Notes under the pieces: model-generated | Seen by the model: only the letters and a program-made list of their open reading frames with translations | The model's database searches: none | What the model was told of the DNA's origin: nothing | Shown: positions 1-8,323 of the stretch, piece by piece | How positions within the stretch are numbered: the first letter of the stretch is position 1 | Layout: every line of letters begins with the position of its first letter | Position numbers and translations under genes: made by a program | Assembly (NCBI GenBank): GCA_900548535.1 | Contig: URLG01000004.1 | Coordinates: 1 to 63,304 of the forward strand | DNA length: 63,304 nt | Source: Candidatus Segatella intestinihominis | GTDB lineage: Bacteria; Bacteroidota; Bacteroidia; Bacteroidales; Bacteroidaceae | Reading direction: 5' to 3'

Positions 1-1945
1 CGGCAGTATCATCGTAGTTGGCACCACCAGAAACCAAAGCCAGGTGATAATAGTTAGGAATCTCAGAGTTACCCGATGTACCTGTACTTACGGCAATCTG
101 GGCTGTGCTGAGCCACTTCATATCCTTCAGCCAGTCGGTAGACTTCACGTTGTACATGAAACCGAGCGACCAGAATGTACCCCAGCGATGATCCTTACCG
201 AAACGTGAAGAAGCATCGGTACGCAGAGAGAAGTCGGCATAGTAGAGCTCCTTATAGTTATACTCGCCACGCATGAAGAATGACAGGTAAGAGTAATCTG
301 AAGATGAATCTGCCCAGCGGCTGGCACGTGTACCTGATGATACATTGGTCAGGAGATCGCTGGTCTGACCCTTTGAATATACCTGGAAACCCTCTGAGTG
401 GAAATTAACAGCCTCCTGACCCAGCATCACGTTGAACGAATGGATATCGTTCAGGGTGAAACGGTAGTTAGCCGTAGTGGTCTCTGTCAAGTTGATGGCA
501 TCGCTGCTCTGGCGTGCCGCTGTACCCTGTCCGTTATTTGAAGAGAGACTTGGGAACGACTGGAGGAACGCTGTAGAATGGGTGAAATCGGCACCGAACT
601 GAGTACGGATAGTCAGATTCTCTATCGGATAGATTTCAGCATACATGGTAGAGAGCACCTTATATTTCTTGTTCTTGATAGGATTCAAGCCCATGTAAAC
701 GATAGGGTTCTCGCTGGTTCCAGCCCAGTTGCCTGCAGCAAGTGAAGCCAGACTGCCATCCTTGGCATAAGGATTCCAGTAAGGCAGCATGAATCGGCAT
801 GCAGAAATAGGAGTAACGGTAGTATAGCTACCATCATCAGCCTGCTGAGCCTCCTCATAGGCAGCCATGGTGTTGGTACCTACCTTCAACCACTTTCCTG
901 CCTTTACATCTGCATTGGTACGGATGTTGTAACGGCGGAAGGTTGAATTCTGTGCGATACCGTCCTGATCGTAGAAACCACCAGAAACATAGTAGTTCAA
1001 GCGGTCGGTAGCACGGTTGATAGAGAGTTCGTAGCTCTGCAGCGGAGCGCGGTCGTTGAACACCTCATCCAGCCAGTTTACGTTTACTCTTGAAAGGAGA
1101 TTGTAATCCTTACCTGTATCCAGACCTACTTCTTTCTCAAACTGGATACGCTCATCGGTATTCATCATTTTCCAGTTGGTCTGTGCCAACTCAGAGAAAC
1201 CATACTGTGCACGGAGCGTAATCTTCGCCTTGTCCATTGCCAAGCCTCGCTTGGAAGTGATGACAACCACACCATTGGCAGCACGTGCACCATAAATAGA
1301 GGTAGAAGAAGCATCCTTCAATACAGAGATACTTTCGATGTCGTTAGGACTCAAGGTGTTGAAATCAGAGCTTGAGATTGGCACACCGTCAAGGATAAAG
1401 AGTGGCGACTTGCCGGAGTTGATAGAGTTGGTACCACGGATCTGGAAGGTAGCCGCCTTGCTAGGTTCACCCGAAGAAGAGATGACCTGCAAACCAGTAC
1501 TCTGTCCCTGCAAAGCTTGGTCGAAGCTTGCCGCCGGCACATTTTCTATCTTTTCAGACTTTACGGCAGACACGGAACCCGCAATGGTTCCCTTCTTTCT
1601 CACGCCATACGCCACCACAACCACTTCGTCCATCATCTTGGAATCAGGAGCAAGGGTGATGTTCAGTGTCTTGGTCTGTGCATTGACAGCGTGCTTCTGC
1701 GTAACCATACCGACATATGAGAATGCCAGTGTGGCCTTGGAAGCACCCTTAATTTCGATGGTATAGTTACCGTCAATATCGGTCACTACGCCATTTAATG
1801 TTCCCTCTTGCATAATGGCCACACCAATCAAAGGCTCATTGTCATCAGCCGACAACACCTGTCCCTTGACACTAAAAGCTTGTGCCAGGGCTGATTGGAT
1901 AGACAGCAAAACAAGAGAGACAAGTAAAAGAGTTAATCTTCTCAT
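1..1945 (-). CDS. SusC/RagA-family TonB-dependent transporter (5' part, runs off the window)
   Basis: Outer-membrane transporter that imports bound oligosaccharides with TonB energy. Only the first 648 codons are in the window; the rest lies beyond base 1. The product begins with a signal peptide (MRRLTLLLVSLVLLS, ending near ALAQA). Then come a carboxypeptidase-regulatory-like domain at about residues 25-100 (NEPLIGV, VTDIDGNYTI), a TonB plug at about 110-230 (VVVVAYGVRKKGTIAGSVS, FILDGVPI, LKDASSTSIYGARAANG) and the start of the barrel. It lies downstream of the membrane AraC-type regulator on the same strand, separated by a terminator and its own promoter, so it probably heads a second glycan locus outside the window. 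The substrate cannot be read. The family call is secure. Confidence 0.93.
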   Translation of the reverse strand, partial: MRRLTLLLVSLVLLSIQSALAQAFSVKGQVLSADDNEPLIGVAIMQEGTLNGVVTDIDGNYTIEIKGASKATLAFSYVGMVTQKHAVNAQTKTLNITLAPDSKMMDEVVVVAYGVRKKGTIAGSVSAVKSEKIENVPAASFDQALQGQSTGLQVISSSGEPSKAATFQIRGTNSINSGKSPLFILDGVPISSSDFNTLSPNDIESISVLKDASSTSIYGARAANGVVVITSKRGLAMDKAKITLRAQYGFSELAQTNWKMMNTDERIQFEKEVGLDTGKDYNLLSRVNVNWLDEVFNDRAPLQSYELSINRATDRLNYYVSGGFYDQDGIAQNSTFRRYNIRTNADVKAGKWLKVGTNTMAAYEEAQQADDGSYTTVTPISACRFMLPYWNPYAKDGSLASLAAGNWAGTSENPIVYMGLNPIKNKKYKVLSTMYAEIYPIENLTIRTQFGADFTHSTAFLQSFPSLSSNNGQGTAARQSSDAINLTETTTANYRFTLNDIHSFNVMLGQEAVNFHSEGFQVYSKGQTSDLLTNVSSGTRASRWADSSSDYSYLSFFMRGEYNYKELYYADFSLRTDASSRFGKDHRWGTFWSLGFMYNVKSTDWLKDMKWLSTAQIAVSTGTSGNSEIPNYYHLALVSGGANYDDTA

Positions 1946-2017
1946 CCTTGTTTCTAAATGTTTGTTATAAAATTAATAATTATTTTTTTCTTGTACATAT
2001 TTAATAATAAGCGGGTG

Positions 2018-2049
2018 CAAAATTACGATTTTTTTAGAAACTATACAAG
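2018..2049 (-). promoter_or_regulatory. Promoter of the left-edge susC
   Basis: On the minus strand there is TAATTTTG (2025-2018), a match to the Bacteroidota -7 box TAnnTTTG. A CTTG lies 20 bases further upstream (2049-2046) as a weak -33 box. It leaves a leader of about 65 bases before the ATG at 1945. Confidence 0.55.
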
Positions 2050-2142
2050 TTTAATGAGGATAAAATAAACAATAAAAAGGAAAATACTTACATTTTAACA
2101 ATAATGACAGCAGAAAAGGCATTTTTTCTATATTGTAGCTAA

Positions 2143-2177
2143 AAAAAGGCAGTCAGTTTTTCACTGACTGCCTTTTT
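2143..2177. terminator. Intrinsic terminator after the regulator gene
   Basis: A perfect 15-bp inverted repeat (2143-2157 with 2163-2177) has a 5-base loop. It has A- and T-tracts on both sides, so it can act in either direction. It lies 20 bases after the regulator stop and isolates susC from read-through. Confidence 0.85.
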
Positions 2178-2196
2178 ATCTATGAGTCATAAGACC

Positions 2197-5091
2197 TCAA
2201 CTTTTCTTCATAAACTCCGTTGGAGTCATACCATAAGTCTTAGAGAAACACTTGGAGAAGTAACTGCTATTGGAGAAGCCAACAGTATACATGACTTCCG
2301 ATACGCTAAACTTACCTGCGCTAAGCAGTTTTGCTGCCTTGCGCATACGCATGTCTCGGATATACTCCACAGGGGTATGCCCAGTCAGCGCCTTCAACTT
2401 GCGATACAGTTGCTTGCCTCCGATGCCTATAACTTCCTGCAACTTCGTCACATTGAAGTCGGAATCTATCATATTCTTCTCAATGGCTTGTGTAATCTCA
2501 TCAAGTAATTTACGATCAGCCTCATCCATCTCCTGCTCTTGTCCAGAGTTGTCCTGGATAGCAACTAACTTAGCAGTTTCTTTCTCGCCTGTAGTCAAAG
2601 GATTTACCACAGCTACTTGCACGGGCTCGGCATCCACATCAAGCGTCTTGTTAATCAGATCTGTCACCTCTACAAATGACTGATGCTCCACTGCTGTACG
2701 CAGGCTCTGGGAGAGTCGCTTATAGAAGTCCATGCGGGCATTAACCTGATCCACGATTTCAGCTTTCTGTCTCCGTTCCTCAGCCAATTCCTTGCGCAGG
2801 AAGTAGAAGCTTACGAGCCATGCGATGAACACGATGAGCGCAGTAACATAGAATATCTTGCACCACAATGAGAGATACCATGGTGGCAATACTGAGACAT
2901 CGAGCGCATAGACTTCCTCGCCCACATTGCCCTCACCATCTACCAGATGCACGGTGAGGCGATAATTGCCATAAGAGAGTCCATTATAGGCGATATCTAT
3001 CTGGCTACTCTTCAGGAAATGCCAGTCATTGTCGCTGCCCTCCAACTTGTAGGCGTAGACGCCCGATGGATGGTCAGAGAATGGAAGGTCGGTAAGATGG
3101 AGCGTAAAATTGTTCTCATCGCTCTTCAGTTCCAGCTTCTTCATGTAACGAGGAGCGATGGCATCATCTGCATCCATTTCCTCACCAAGCATCACTTCCT
3201 GCATTGGCTTGCCATTCACCGTGATACCTGCCAGGAGCAACTGTGGCAGCTTACCCTTAGGCTTAGTCATATCGGCACGCAGGGTAACAAAGCCGTCATT
3301 GCCACCCATCACCACCTCGTGGGTGATAGGAGAATAATAGGCTGTTAGCGGACTGATGGATGGTATCATGAAGCGACTGCTCTCGCCAGCAGGGTCGATG
3401 ATGCAGCACTCATTGCCCGTTATCACCCACACCTTGCCTTCCACATCGCACATGGTGCTCACCTTGCCATCTATCTTCCAAATCTTAGGGTCGAACTTGC
3501 CGCCCTGCAATGGTATGGTGGCAAAGTAGCATTTCACCTCGCTATTATTGCCCACCCAGATATTGCCCATCTTATCGCACATCAGATAGTTAATCACTTC
3601 TGAGTTGGTAGGATGCAATACCACCATGTTCTTAGGATTGATGCAGTCCAGGCGGTTATAGCTAGAAGCCCAGATATTGCCATTGCCATCCACCACGAGC
3701 TGACCGATGTGCAAGCCCGAGAGGGCATTCTTGCCTTGGTCAGAGAAATGATAATCGGCGATGCAGGTAGCTGTGCCCCAAGCCGTAGGAGCCGCATCCT
3801 TATAGATGGCAGCCTTCAGTCGAGACTTGTCCATCACGAAGATACCTCCATTATAGGATGCCATCCACATCTTGCCGTCCTTATCCTGCACGATGTCGTA
3901 AGCCCAAGTGGTGGAATACTTGCCCGTCTTGTCATAGACGATGAAGTTCATCATCTGCTGGGTGCTACGATTAAAGAGATTGATGCCATGGTCGGTACAT
4001 ACCCACACATCGCCATCATGGTCTTCATATATCTTGCGCACTCGGTTGTGTGTGAGCGGATAGTACTTATTGTTTTGCTTATACCAGACGTTGCCCTGGC
4101 GTATCAGTCCGTTGGTGCCGCCAAGCCACCAGTCGCCATCCTTGGTCTGGATGATGGCATGCAGGCAGTTGCCCTCGCCCGTAAAGGTTACCTTGTCGAG
4201 CGGAGTATATGTATAATAGGTATGTGTGGAGAGGCGCGACAAGCCATTGTCGGTACCTATCCACACATTCTGCCACTTGTCCACGAAGCAAGCCCACACG
4301 ATGTTGTTGGGGATAGAGGCTGCATCGCGCGAGTCATGGACATAATGCTCGATGACATTGTTGATGGAGAGACTGAAGAGTCCATTGTCGGTTCCGATAT
4401 AGAGCTTGCCCTCAGCATCTTCTGCCAAGCACTTCACGGAGTTTCCATTCAGTTCCTCTATCTTGGAGAAGTTCTTGAGCTGCAAGTCAGCGCAATAGAG
4501 AGCTCCCTCCGTTCCTATCCAGTAACACTGGCGCTGCTGGTCATAATGCAAGGCATTGACCAGAGGCTGCGCACCGGCTCTGAGTGGCACGAGTCGCTTG
4601 CCCAAGTAAAGACCTGAGAGCGAACCCACCAATGTGCCCTTAGGTGTGTGCAAGAGAGCATATACCTCGCTACCATAGCTCGCCTTCTTATTCTTCATAT
4701 CCAGCACACGAAGCTCCTTGATGGTCTTGCGCTTGGTCTCGTCCTGATAGGAATCCACTGCTGCATTCTTCACATATACATCGGCATGCATATCAAACTG
4801 CAACACGCCATTCACGGTAGCCATATAGAGAATGTTCTTCTCTACGGCAAGTGCATTGACGCGCGTATTGCTGAAAGCATGATCCACATAGTGGCGATAC
4901 CCATGATAGCCATCGTAACTGAAGAGACCATTATCGGTACCTATCCACATCAATCCCTCTTCGTCTTGGGTGATGGAGCAGATGGTTTGTCCTCCCTCCA
5001 GTGCCACATTGACGAAACGCTGGGCTGAAGCTACAAGCGAAACAAGCAGCATCACCCAAAGACTATATAAACGATGTATATTTATTGACAT
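2197..5091 (-). CDS. Membrane-anchored sensor with AraC-type DNA-binding domain, kinase and receiver absent
   Basis: This resembles a Bacteroidota hybrid two-component system (HTCS) without its phosphorelay. The 964-residue product has a signal or anchor segment and many Reg_prop propeller repeats (for example IGTDNGLFSYDGY). It then has a Y_Y_Y domain at about 650-730, one membrane helix at about 737-760 and a C-terminal AraC/HTH_18 domain at about 860-964 (GFSNSSYFSKCFSKTYGMTP). Only about 100 residues separate helix and HTH, too few for HisKA, HATPase and receiver domains. A remnant at about 786-801 reads RLSQSLRTAVE where an HTCS H-box would read NISHEFRTPLT, so the phospho-accepting His is Gln. 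The frame is intact, so it is probably a working one-component regulator. The ligand is unknown; the downstream susC is the likeliest target and the galactan locus a possible one. Confidence 0.88.
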   Translation of the reverse strand: MSINIHRLYSLWVMLLVSLVASAQRFVNVALEGGQTICSITQDEEGLMWIGTDNGLFSYDGYHGYRHYVDHAFSNTRVNALAVEKNILYMATVNGVLQFDMHADVYVKNAAVDSYQDETKRKTIKELRVLDMKNKKASYGSEVYALLHTPKGTLVGSLSGLYLGKRLVPLRAGAQPLVNALHYDQQRQCYWIGTEGALYCADLQLKNFSKIEELNGNSVKCLAEDAEGKLYIGTDNGLFSLSINNVIEHYVHDSRDAASIPNNIVWACFVDKWQNVWIGTDNGLSRLSTHTYYTYTPLDKVTFTGEGNCLHAIIQTKDGDWWLGGTNGLIRQGNVWYKQNNKYYPLTHNRVRKIYEDHDGDVWVCTDHGINLFNRSTQQMMNFIVYDKTGKYSTTWAYDIVQDKDGKMWMASYNGGIFVMDKSRLKAAIYKDAAPTAWGTATCIADYHFSDQGKNALSGLHIGQLVVDGNGNIWASSYNRLDCINPKNMVVLHPTNSEVINYLMCDKMGNIWVGNNSEVKCYFATIPLQGGKFDPKIWKIDGKVSTMCDVEGKVWVITGNECCIIDPAGESSRFMIPSISPLTAYYSPITHEVVMGGNDGFVTLRADMTKPKGKLPQLLLAGITVNGKPMQEVMLGEEMDADDAIAPRYMKKLELKSDENNFTLHLTDLPFSDHPSGVYAYKLEGSDNDWHFLKSSQIDIAYNGLSYGNYRLTVHLVDGEGNVGEEVYALDVSVLPPWYLSLWCKIFYVTALIVFIAWLVSFYFLRKELAEERRQKAEIVDQVNARMDFYKRLSQSLRTAVEHQSFVEVTDLINKTLDVDAEPVQVAVVNPLTTGEKETAKLVAIQDNSGQEQEMDEADRKLLDEITQAIEKNMIDSDFNVTKLQEVIGIGGKQLYRKLKALTGHTPVEYIRDMRMRKAAKLLSAGKFSVSEVMYTVGFSNSSYFSKCFSKTYGMTPTEFMKKS

Positions 5092-5127
5092 TTTATCAGT
5101 TTAAATCATTATAATGCATTATATGTG

Positions 5128-5160
5128 CAAAAGTAATGAAAAAAATCCGAAACCTGCAAG
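5128..5160 (-). promoter_or_regulatory. Probable promoter of the regulator gene
   Basis: The minus strand carries TACTTTTG at 5135-5128, a TAnnTTTG match. A CTTG at 5160-5157 may be the -33 box, 21 bases upstream. It diverges from the promoter at 5176-5207. Confidence 0.45.
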
Positions 5161-5175
5161 AATTGCATGAAAAAA

Positions 5176-5207
5176 TTTGGAAGTTTAAGAAAAAAAAACT
5201 ATATTTG
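5176..5207 (+). promoter_or_regulatory. Promoter of the SH3-like protein gene
   Basis: TTTG at 5176-5179, a 20-base spacer and TATATTTG at 5200-5207 match the Bacteroidota sigma-ABfr consensus well. The leader to the ATG at 5245 is about 30 bases and CAACAACAAC-rich. Confidence 0.75.
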
Positions 5208-5244
5208 CAGCCGAATAGTATTCACATAAACAACAACAACAATT

Positions 5245-6258
5245 ATGAAAAGAAGAGTATCATTGAAGAAAATGGCAACCTACATTGCTGGTATTGCACT
5301 ATGTCTAGGAATATCACAGACTGCTAATTCACAAGGCTTTAAAGTTAAGATTCCCGCCTCATCACGCTTCGTAAAAGTGAAAGCAGAAGGTGTCAATGTG
5401 CGCCGATTGCCAAACGCCACAAGTGGTAAAGTGATGGCATGGTATTCAGACGGAGGTTCCATGGACACTTACAGCAAGATCTTCTATTCCGACACTGAGG
5501 CTAAACTTTACAGAGCCAGCAACGCAACGGGAGCATATACAGATGTTTATCATCCTAACAAAGGCGACTGGATGATTGTACCAAGTACTCAACAAGAGCC
5601 TGTAAACGGATGGTTCAACGTTATTGCAACAGCTCAGGAATATGATGGCAACCCAGGCAAGGGCAACGCAAAACTGGGCTGGATAAAAGGTAATTTCTGT
5701 GAAACTATCGACATAGTAAACGATGCCAGTAACGCTCAAAAAGGCTTCCCTGTATGGATGAAGTATGATTACGAAAAAGGGAAATACAATTACGGAAGAA
5801 ATGTGAGTCCTCTAGAAGGAGGCTCAAAAAGAGGTTTTGGAAAGTATGCAAACATGAGATTGTTTATCATCAGAGATGAAGAGAATAGCCAACTGCATAT
5901 CGCAAGTGCCATCGTGGCAGATAATAAATACTTGTTGGTAGCCCGCCTATACATGGAAGTCATGCAGGACGAAGAATTAACTTCCGACTTCTCTTTGGAA
6001 TTAATGGATACAGAGATGGGAGATGCTCCCGTCATCAAAATGAAATCCAACCAGAACATGCTACAGAATGCAGCGGCTAATTTATTAAAATGTCCTGACT
6101 CTATGTTTAAACTCTTAACAGATGCCATGTTCCCAGACGGCGCATTTCCTACTGATGAGGTTTATGTAACGACAACTACAGGGAAACGTGAATGCATCAA
6201 TTTTCAGCACAATGGCTTTGACAATGAGTTTGAGGCATATACCTTGAGTTATGAATAA
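5245..6258 (+). CDS. Secreted protein with an SH3-like domain, function unknown
   Basis: A 337-residue product with an N-terminal signal peptide (basic start, hydrophobic stretch IAGIALCLGI, likely cleavage near ANSQG). Residues about 43-155 look like a bacterial SH3-like domain: VKAEGVNVRRLPN, then GWFNVIATAQ and a closing GWIKGNFCETI. Such domains often bind peptidoglycan or protein ligands. The C-terminal half (about 160-337) has no motif I recognise. It stands alone between a divergent regulator and a convergent acyltransferase gene, with its own promoter and terminator. The start at 5245 fits the promoter spacing. An envelope role is inference only. Confidence 0.8.
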   Translation: MKRRVSLKKMATYIAGIALCLGISQTANSQGFKVKIPASSRFVKVKAEGVNVRRLPNATSGKVMAWYSDGGSMDTYSKIFYSDTEAKLYRASNATGAYTDVYHPNKGDWMIVPSTQQEPVNGWFNVIATAQEYDGNPGKGNAKLGWIKGNFCETIDIVNDASNAQKGFPVWMKYDYEKGKYNYGRNVSPLEGGSKRGFGKYANMRLFIIRDEENSQLHIASAIVADNKYLLVARLYMEVMQDEELTSDFSLELMDTEMGDAPVIKMKSNQNMLQNAAANLLKCPDSMFKLLTDAMFPDGAFPTDEVYVTTTTGKRECINFQHNGFDNEFEAYTLSYE

Positions 6259-6282
6259 TAAGTTCAACCTCCCTTGAATATG

Positions 6283-6325
6283 AATAGACGAGCAAGAGGC
6301 TTCATCTCTTACTCGTCTATTTTTA
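6283..6325 (+). terminator. Terminator after the SH3-like gene
   Basis: AATAGACGAGCAAGAG (6283-6298) pairs with CTCTTACTCGTCTATT (6306-6321) with one mismatch, followed by TTTTAT. It is 24 bases past the stop codon. Confidence 0.8.
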
Positions 6326-6382
6326 TCTCCATTTCTGTATTTAGTCATGAGGACAATGGCCTCTAACCAAAAAGGCGGAATA

Positions 6383-6610
6383 CCCTTCACTCTTCACCTT
6401 TCACAGTTAACACACTATATATCAAGAGCTTATACGGGTGAAGAGCCGTTCCAGCTCTTCACCCTCTCTTCACCACCCTTCACCCAAGAAAGAAGAGGCC
6501 ATCCAAAGGTGAAGAGAGGTGAAGAGAGGGTGAAGAGTGGCAAACACTCTTCACCTCTCAGAAAGCCGATAAACACAGGGGATTCGGAGCGAAAGGTGAA
6601 GAGTGAAGAG
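6383..6610. repeat. Palindromic iteron element, copy 1 (9-mer GGTGAAGAG)
   Basis: Ten copies of one 9-mer in a fixed layout, F being GGTGAAGAG and I its complement CTCTTCACC. They start at 6390 (I), 6437 (F), 6455 (I), 6466 (I), 6476 (I, one change: CCCTTCACC), 6508 (F), 6518 (F), 6529 (F), 6547 (I) and 6595 (F). The ends are 16-bp inverted repeats with one mismatch (6383-6398 and 6595-6610). F-I pairs at 6437/6455 and 6529/6547 form hairpins of at least 11 bp. Tandem copies are 10 or 11 bp apart, about one helical turn. A second element with the same plan and another 9-mer is at 35458-35711. No protein-coding content is credible here. Confidence 0.9.
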
Positions 6611-6836
6611 AGAATCAGAATTTGAATCTGAAAAATCTAACAATGTGGGGCATGCATCGCTGTCAGGCAGCTATCCAGCACTGACAGTACATTGTAACCT
6701 ATGCCGCCAGTGTCCTGTCCTAACGGAACAGCGCACGGTCCAAGCCCAGACAGTGTTCAGGTCTAACGGAATAGCGCACGGTCCAAGCCTAGACCGTGGG
6801 CTGAAGAGCCAGAATAGCCGTCTTGCAGTACCATCC
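6611..6836. other. Gene-free stretch between the iteron element and the MBOAT gene
   Basis: No credible gene is seen. It holds a 7-bp inverted repeat (CTGTCAG 6660-6666 with CTGACAG 6681-6687), a 43-bp tandem duplication (6708-6793) and a hairpin CACGGTC/GACCGTG (6777-6783, 6792-6798). It is the 3' flank of the MBOAT gene; no T-tract terminator was found. Confidence 0.6.
6708..6793. repeat. Two contiguous 43-bp tandem repeats
   Basis: Units 6708-6750 and 6751-6793 agree at 37 of 43 positions. The best conserved part is TAACGGAA, then AGCGCACGGTCCAAGCC. Two units with no spacer is not a CRISPR pattern; it looks like an old local duplication. Confidence 0.8.
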
Positions 6837-8252
6837 TTAAAACTGCGTATAGATGAATGGCTGCACATTCTCCTGCGACATCTGCACCACCAACTGCAAG
6901 CAAACCAAGAAGAGTATCAACTTTACGCCCCATGGCAAAGTGATGAAGCGCAACTGCATGCGCTTGTACTGACGCTCAGTGAAGAGATAAGAGAGCATCA
7001 CTCCGAAGACACACACCACCCAACCCGTGCGGGCATTGAAGAAAGGCACCAAGTAGTCGAGGCTAAAATCAGAGAATACCTTCTGATACATACTGCCCAA
7101 CTTTCCCAAATCCGCGGCACGGAAGAACGACCATGCAATACAAACATACACGTAAGTGAGGAACCAACTCAAGAAGTTGCCCACCGATGTGGAAGGAATC
7201 TTGATGCCCAACTGGCGGCTAAAGAACTTATGCACCACCAAGCCAAAGCCATGCAAGGCACCCCAGATGACAAACATCCATGACGAGCCATGCCAAAGAC
7301 CAGCCACAAGCATGGTCAGGAAATTATTCAGATACATACGCAGCGTGCCCTTACGATTGCCTCCCAATGGGATATACACATAGTCGCGGAACCAGAAAGA
7401 CAGCGAGATATGCCATCTACGCCAAAACTCCGTGACACTGAGCGAACGGTATGGGAAATAGAAGTTGTCGGGCAGATAAAAGCCCAAGATGGCAGCCACA
7501 CCAATGCTCATATCACTATAACCCGAGAAATCGAGGAATATCTGAACGGGATAGCCCAAAAGAGCCGCTACATTCTCAAAGCCTGAGAATGTCTGTGGAG
7601 CATCAAACACCCAGTTGTTGAACTGTGCGATATAGTCGCTCAACACGTTCTTCTTCACCAATCCAAGCATGATGAGAAACAAGCCCGTCCACAACATACG
7701 AGAGGAAGCCTGCTGATTACGTTTCAATCGCGGAATCAGATTGCTGGCTCGGGTGATAGGTCCCGCCATCAAGAGAGGGAAAAAGGTGAGATAGAAGCAA
7801 TACTCCAGCAAGGTAACCTCCATGTCAAACTTGCGCTTGTAAGTATCCACCGCATAGCTGATGGCCTGGAAGGTATAGAACGAGATTCCCACAGGCAAGG
7901 CAATGGACTGGAGGGAGAAATTGGTGGAAAGCATGGCGTTCAGCACATCCCCAATAATGAAATTGGTATACTTGAAATAGCACAGCAATGCCAAGTCGAT
8001 GCCGATGACCAAGGTGAGCAAAGCTTTGCGCGCCCTGCCCTCATGGAGTCGCATTTCCTGGGTGATGGCATAGTTGATGCAAGCGGTGAGCGGCAAGAGC
8101 CACATTATCGTGCCATTCACCTGATAGGCAATAAACAGGCTGAAGCAGATGACATACATCATCATCGCCGTGCGAGAGTAATTTCTCAGTATAGTATAGA
8201 CCGCTAAAAAGGGAATGAATAGCAGGGCTAAACTAAATGTCGTATAATCCAT
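6837..8252 (-). CDS. MBOAT-family membrane O-acyltransferase (AlgI/DltB type)
   Basis: A 471-residue polytopic membrane protein of the MBOAT family, which moves acyl groups, usually acetyl, across the membrane onto envelope glycans. Hallmarks are GISFYTFQAISY, AGPITRASNLIPR, DFSGYSDMSIG, TEFWRRWHISLSFWFRDYVY and GLWHGSSWMFVIWGALHG; the His of GLWHG at about residue 317 is the expected catalytic one. It lies 61 bases downstream of an SGNH hydrolase gene on the same strand, the usual AlgI/AlgJ-type partnership. Length is normal for AlgI-like proteins. The acceptor glycan is unknown; the nearby galactan locus need not be connected. Confidence 0.92.
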   Translation of the reverse strand: MDYTTFSLALLFIPFLAVYTILRNYSRTAMMMYVICFSLFIAYQVNGTIMWLLPLTACINYAITQEMRLHEGRARKALLTLVIGIDLALLCYFKYTNFIIGDVLNAMLSTNFSLQSIALPVGISFYTFQAISYAVDTYKRKFDMEVTLLEYCFYLTFFPLLMAGPITRASNLIPRLKRNQQASSRMLWTGLFLIMLGLVKKNVLSDYIAQFNNWVFDAPQTFSGFENVAALLGYPVQIFLDFSGYSDMSIGVAAILGFYLPDNFYFPYRSLSVTEFWRRWHISLSFWFRDYVYIPLGGNRKGTLRMYLNNFLTMLVAGLWHGSSWMFVIWGALHGFGLVVHKFFSRQLGIKIPSTSVGNFLSWFLTYVYVCIAWSFFRAADLGKLGSMYQKVFSDFSLDYLVPFFNARTGWVVCVFGVMLSYLFTERQYKRMQLRFITLPWGVKLILFLVCLQLVVQMSQENVQPFIYTQF

Positions 8253-8293
8253 ATATGTATATATTCCGTAATGTAGTTATTAAAACAAGATTC

Positions 8294-8323
8294 CTCATCA
8301 GATGGAACACTCATCAGATGGAA
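8294..8323. repeat. Short direct repeat across the SGNH stop codon
   Basis: CTCATCAGATGGAA occurs at 8294-8307 and again at 8310-8323, 16 bp apart. The second copy contains the stop codon of the SGNH gene. Confidence 0.7.

Noticed and set aside
2197..5091. Pseudogene of a hybrid two-component system
   Set aside because: The frame is uninterrupted and ends in a normal HTH domain. Loss of the middle domains looks fixed and in frame.
6383..6610. CRISPR array or ordinary tandem repeat
   Set aside because: The units are 9 bases, point in both directions and have mirrored spacing; there are no spacers of constant length and no cas genes nearby.
6347..6625. An open frame of 92 codons on the plus strand, and a longer one from 6603
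   Set aside because: The first is the translated iteron element and the second runs antisense through the MBOAT gene. Neither has a promoter or protein-like composition.
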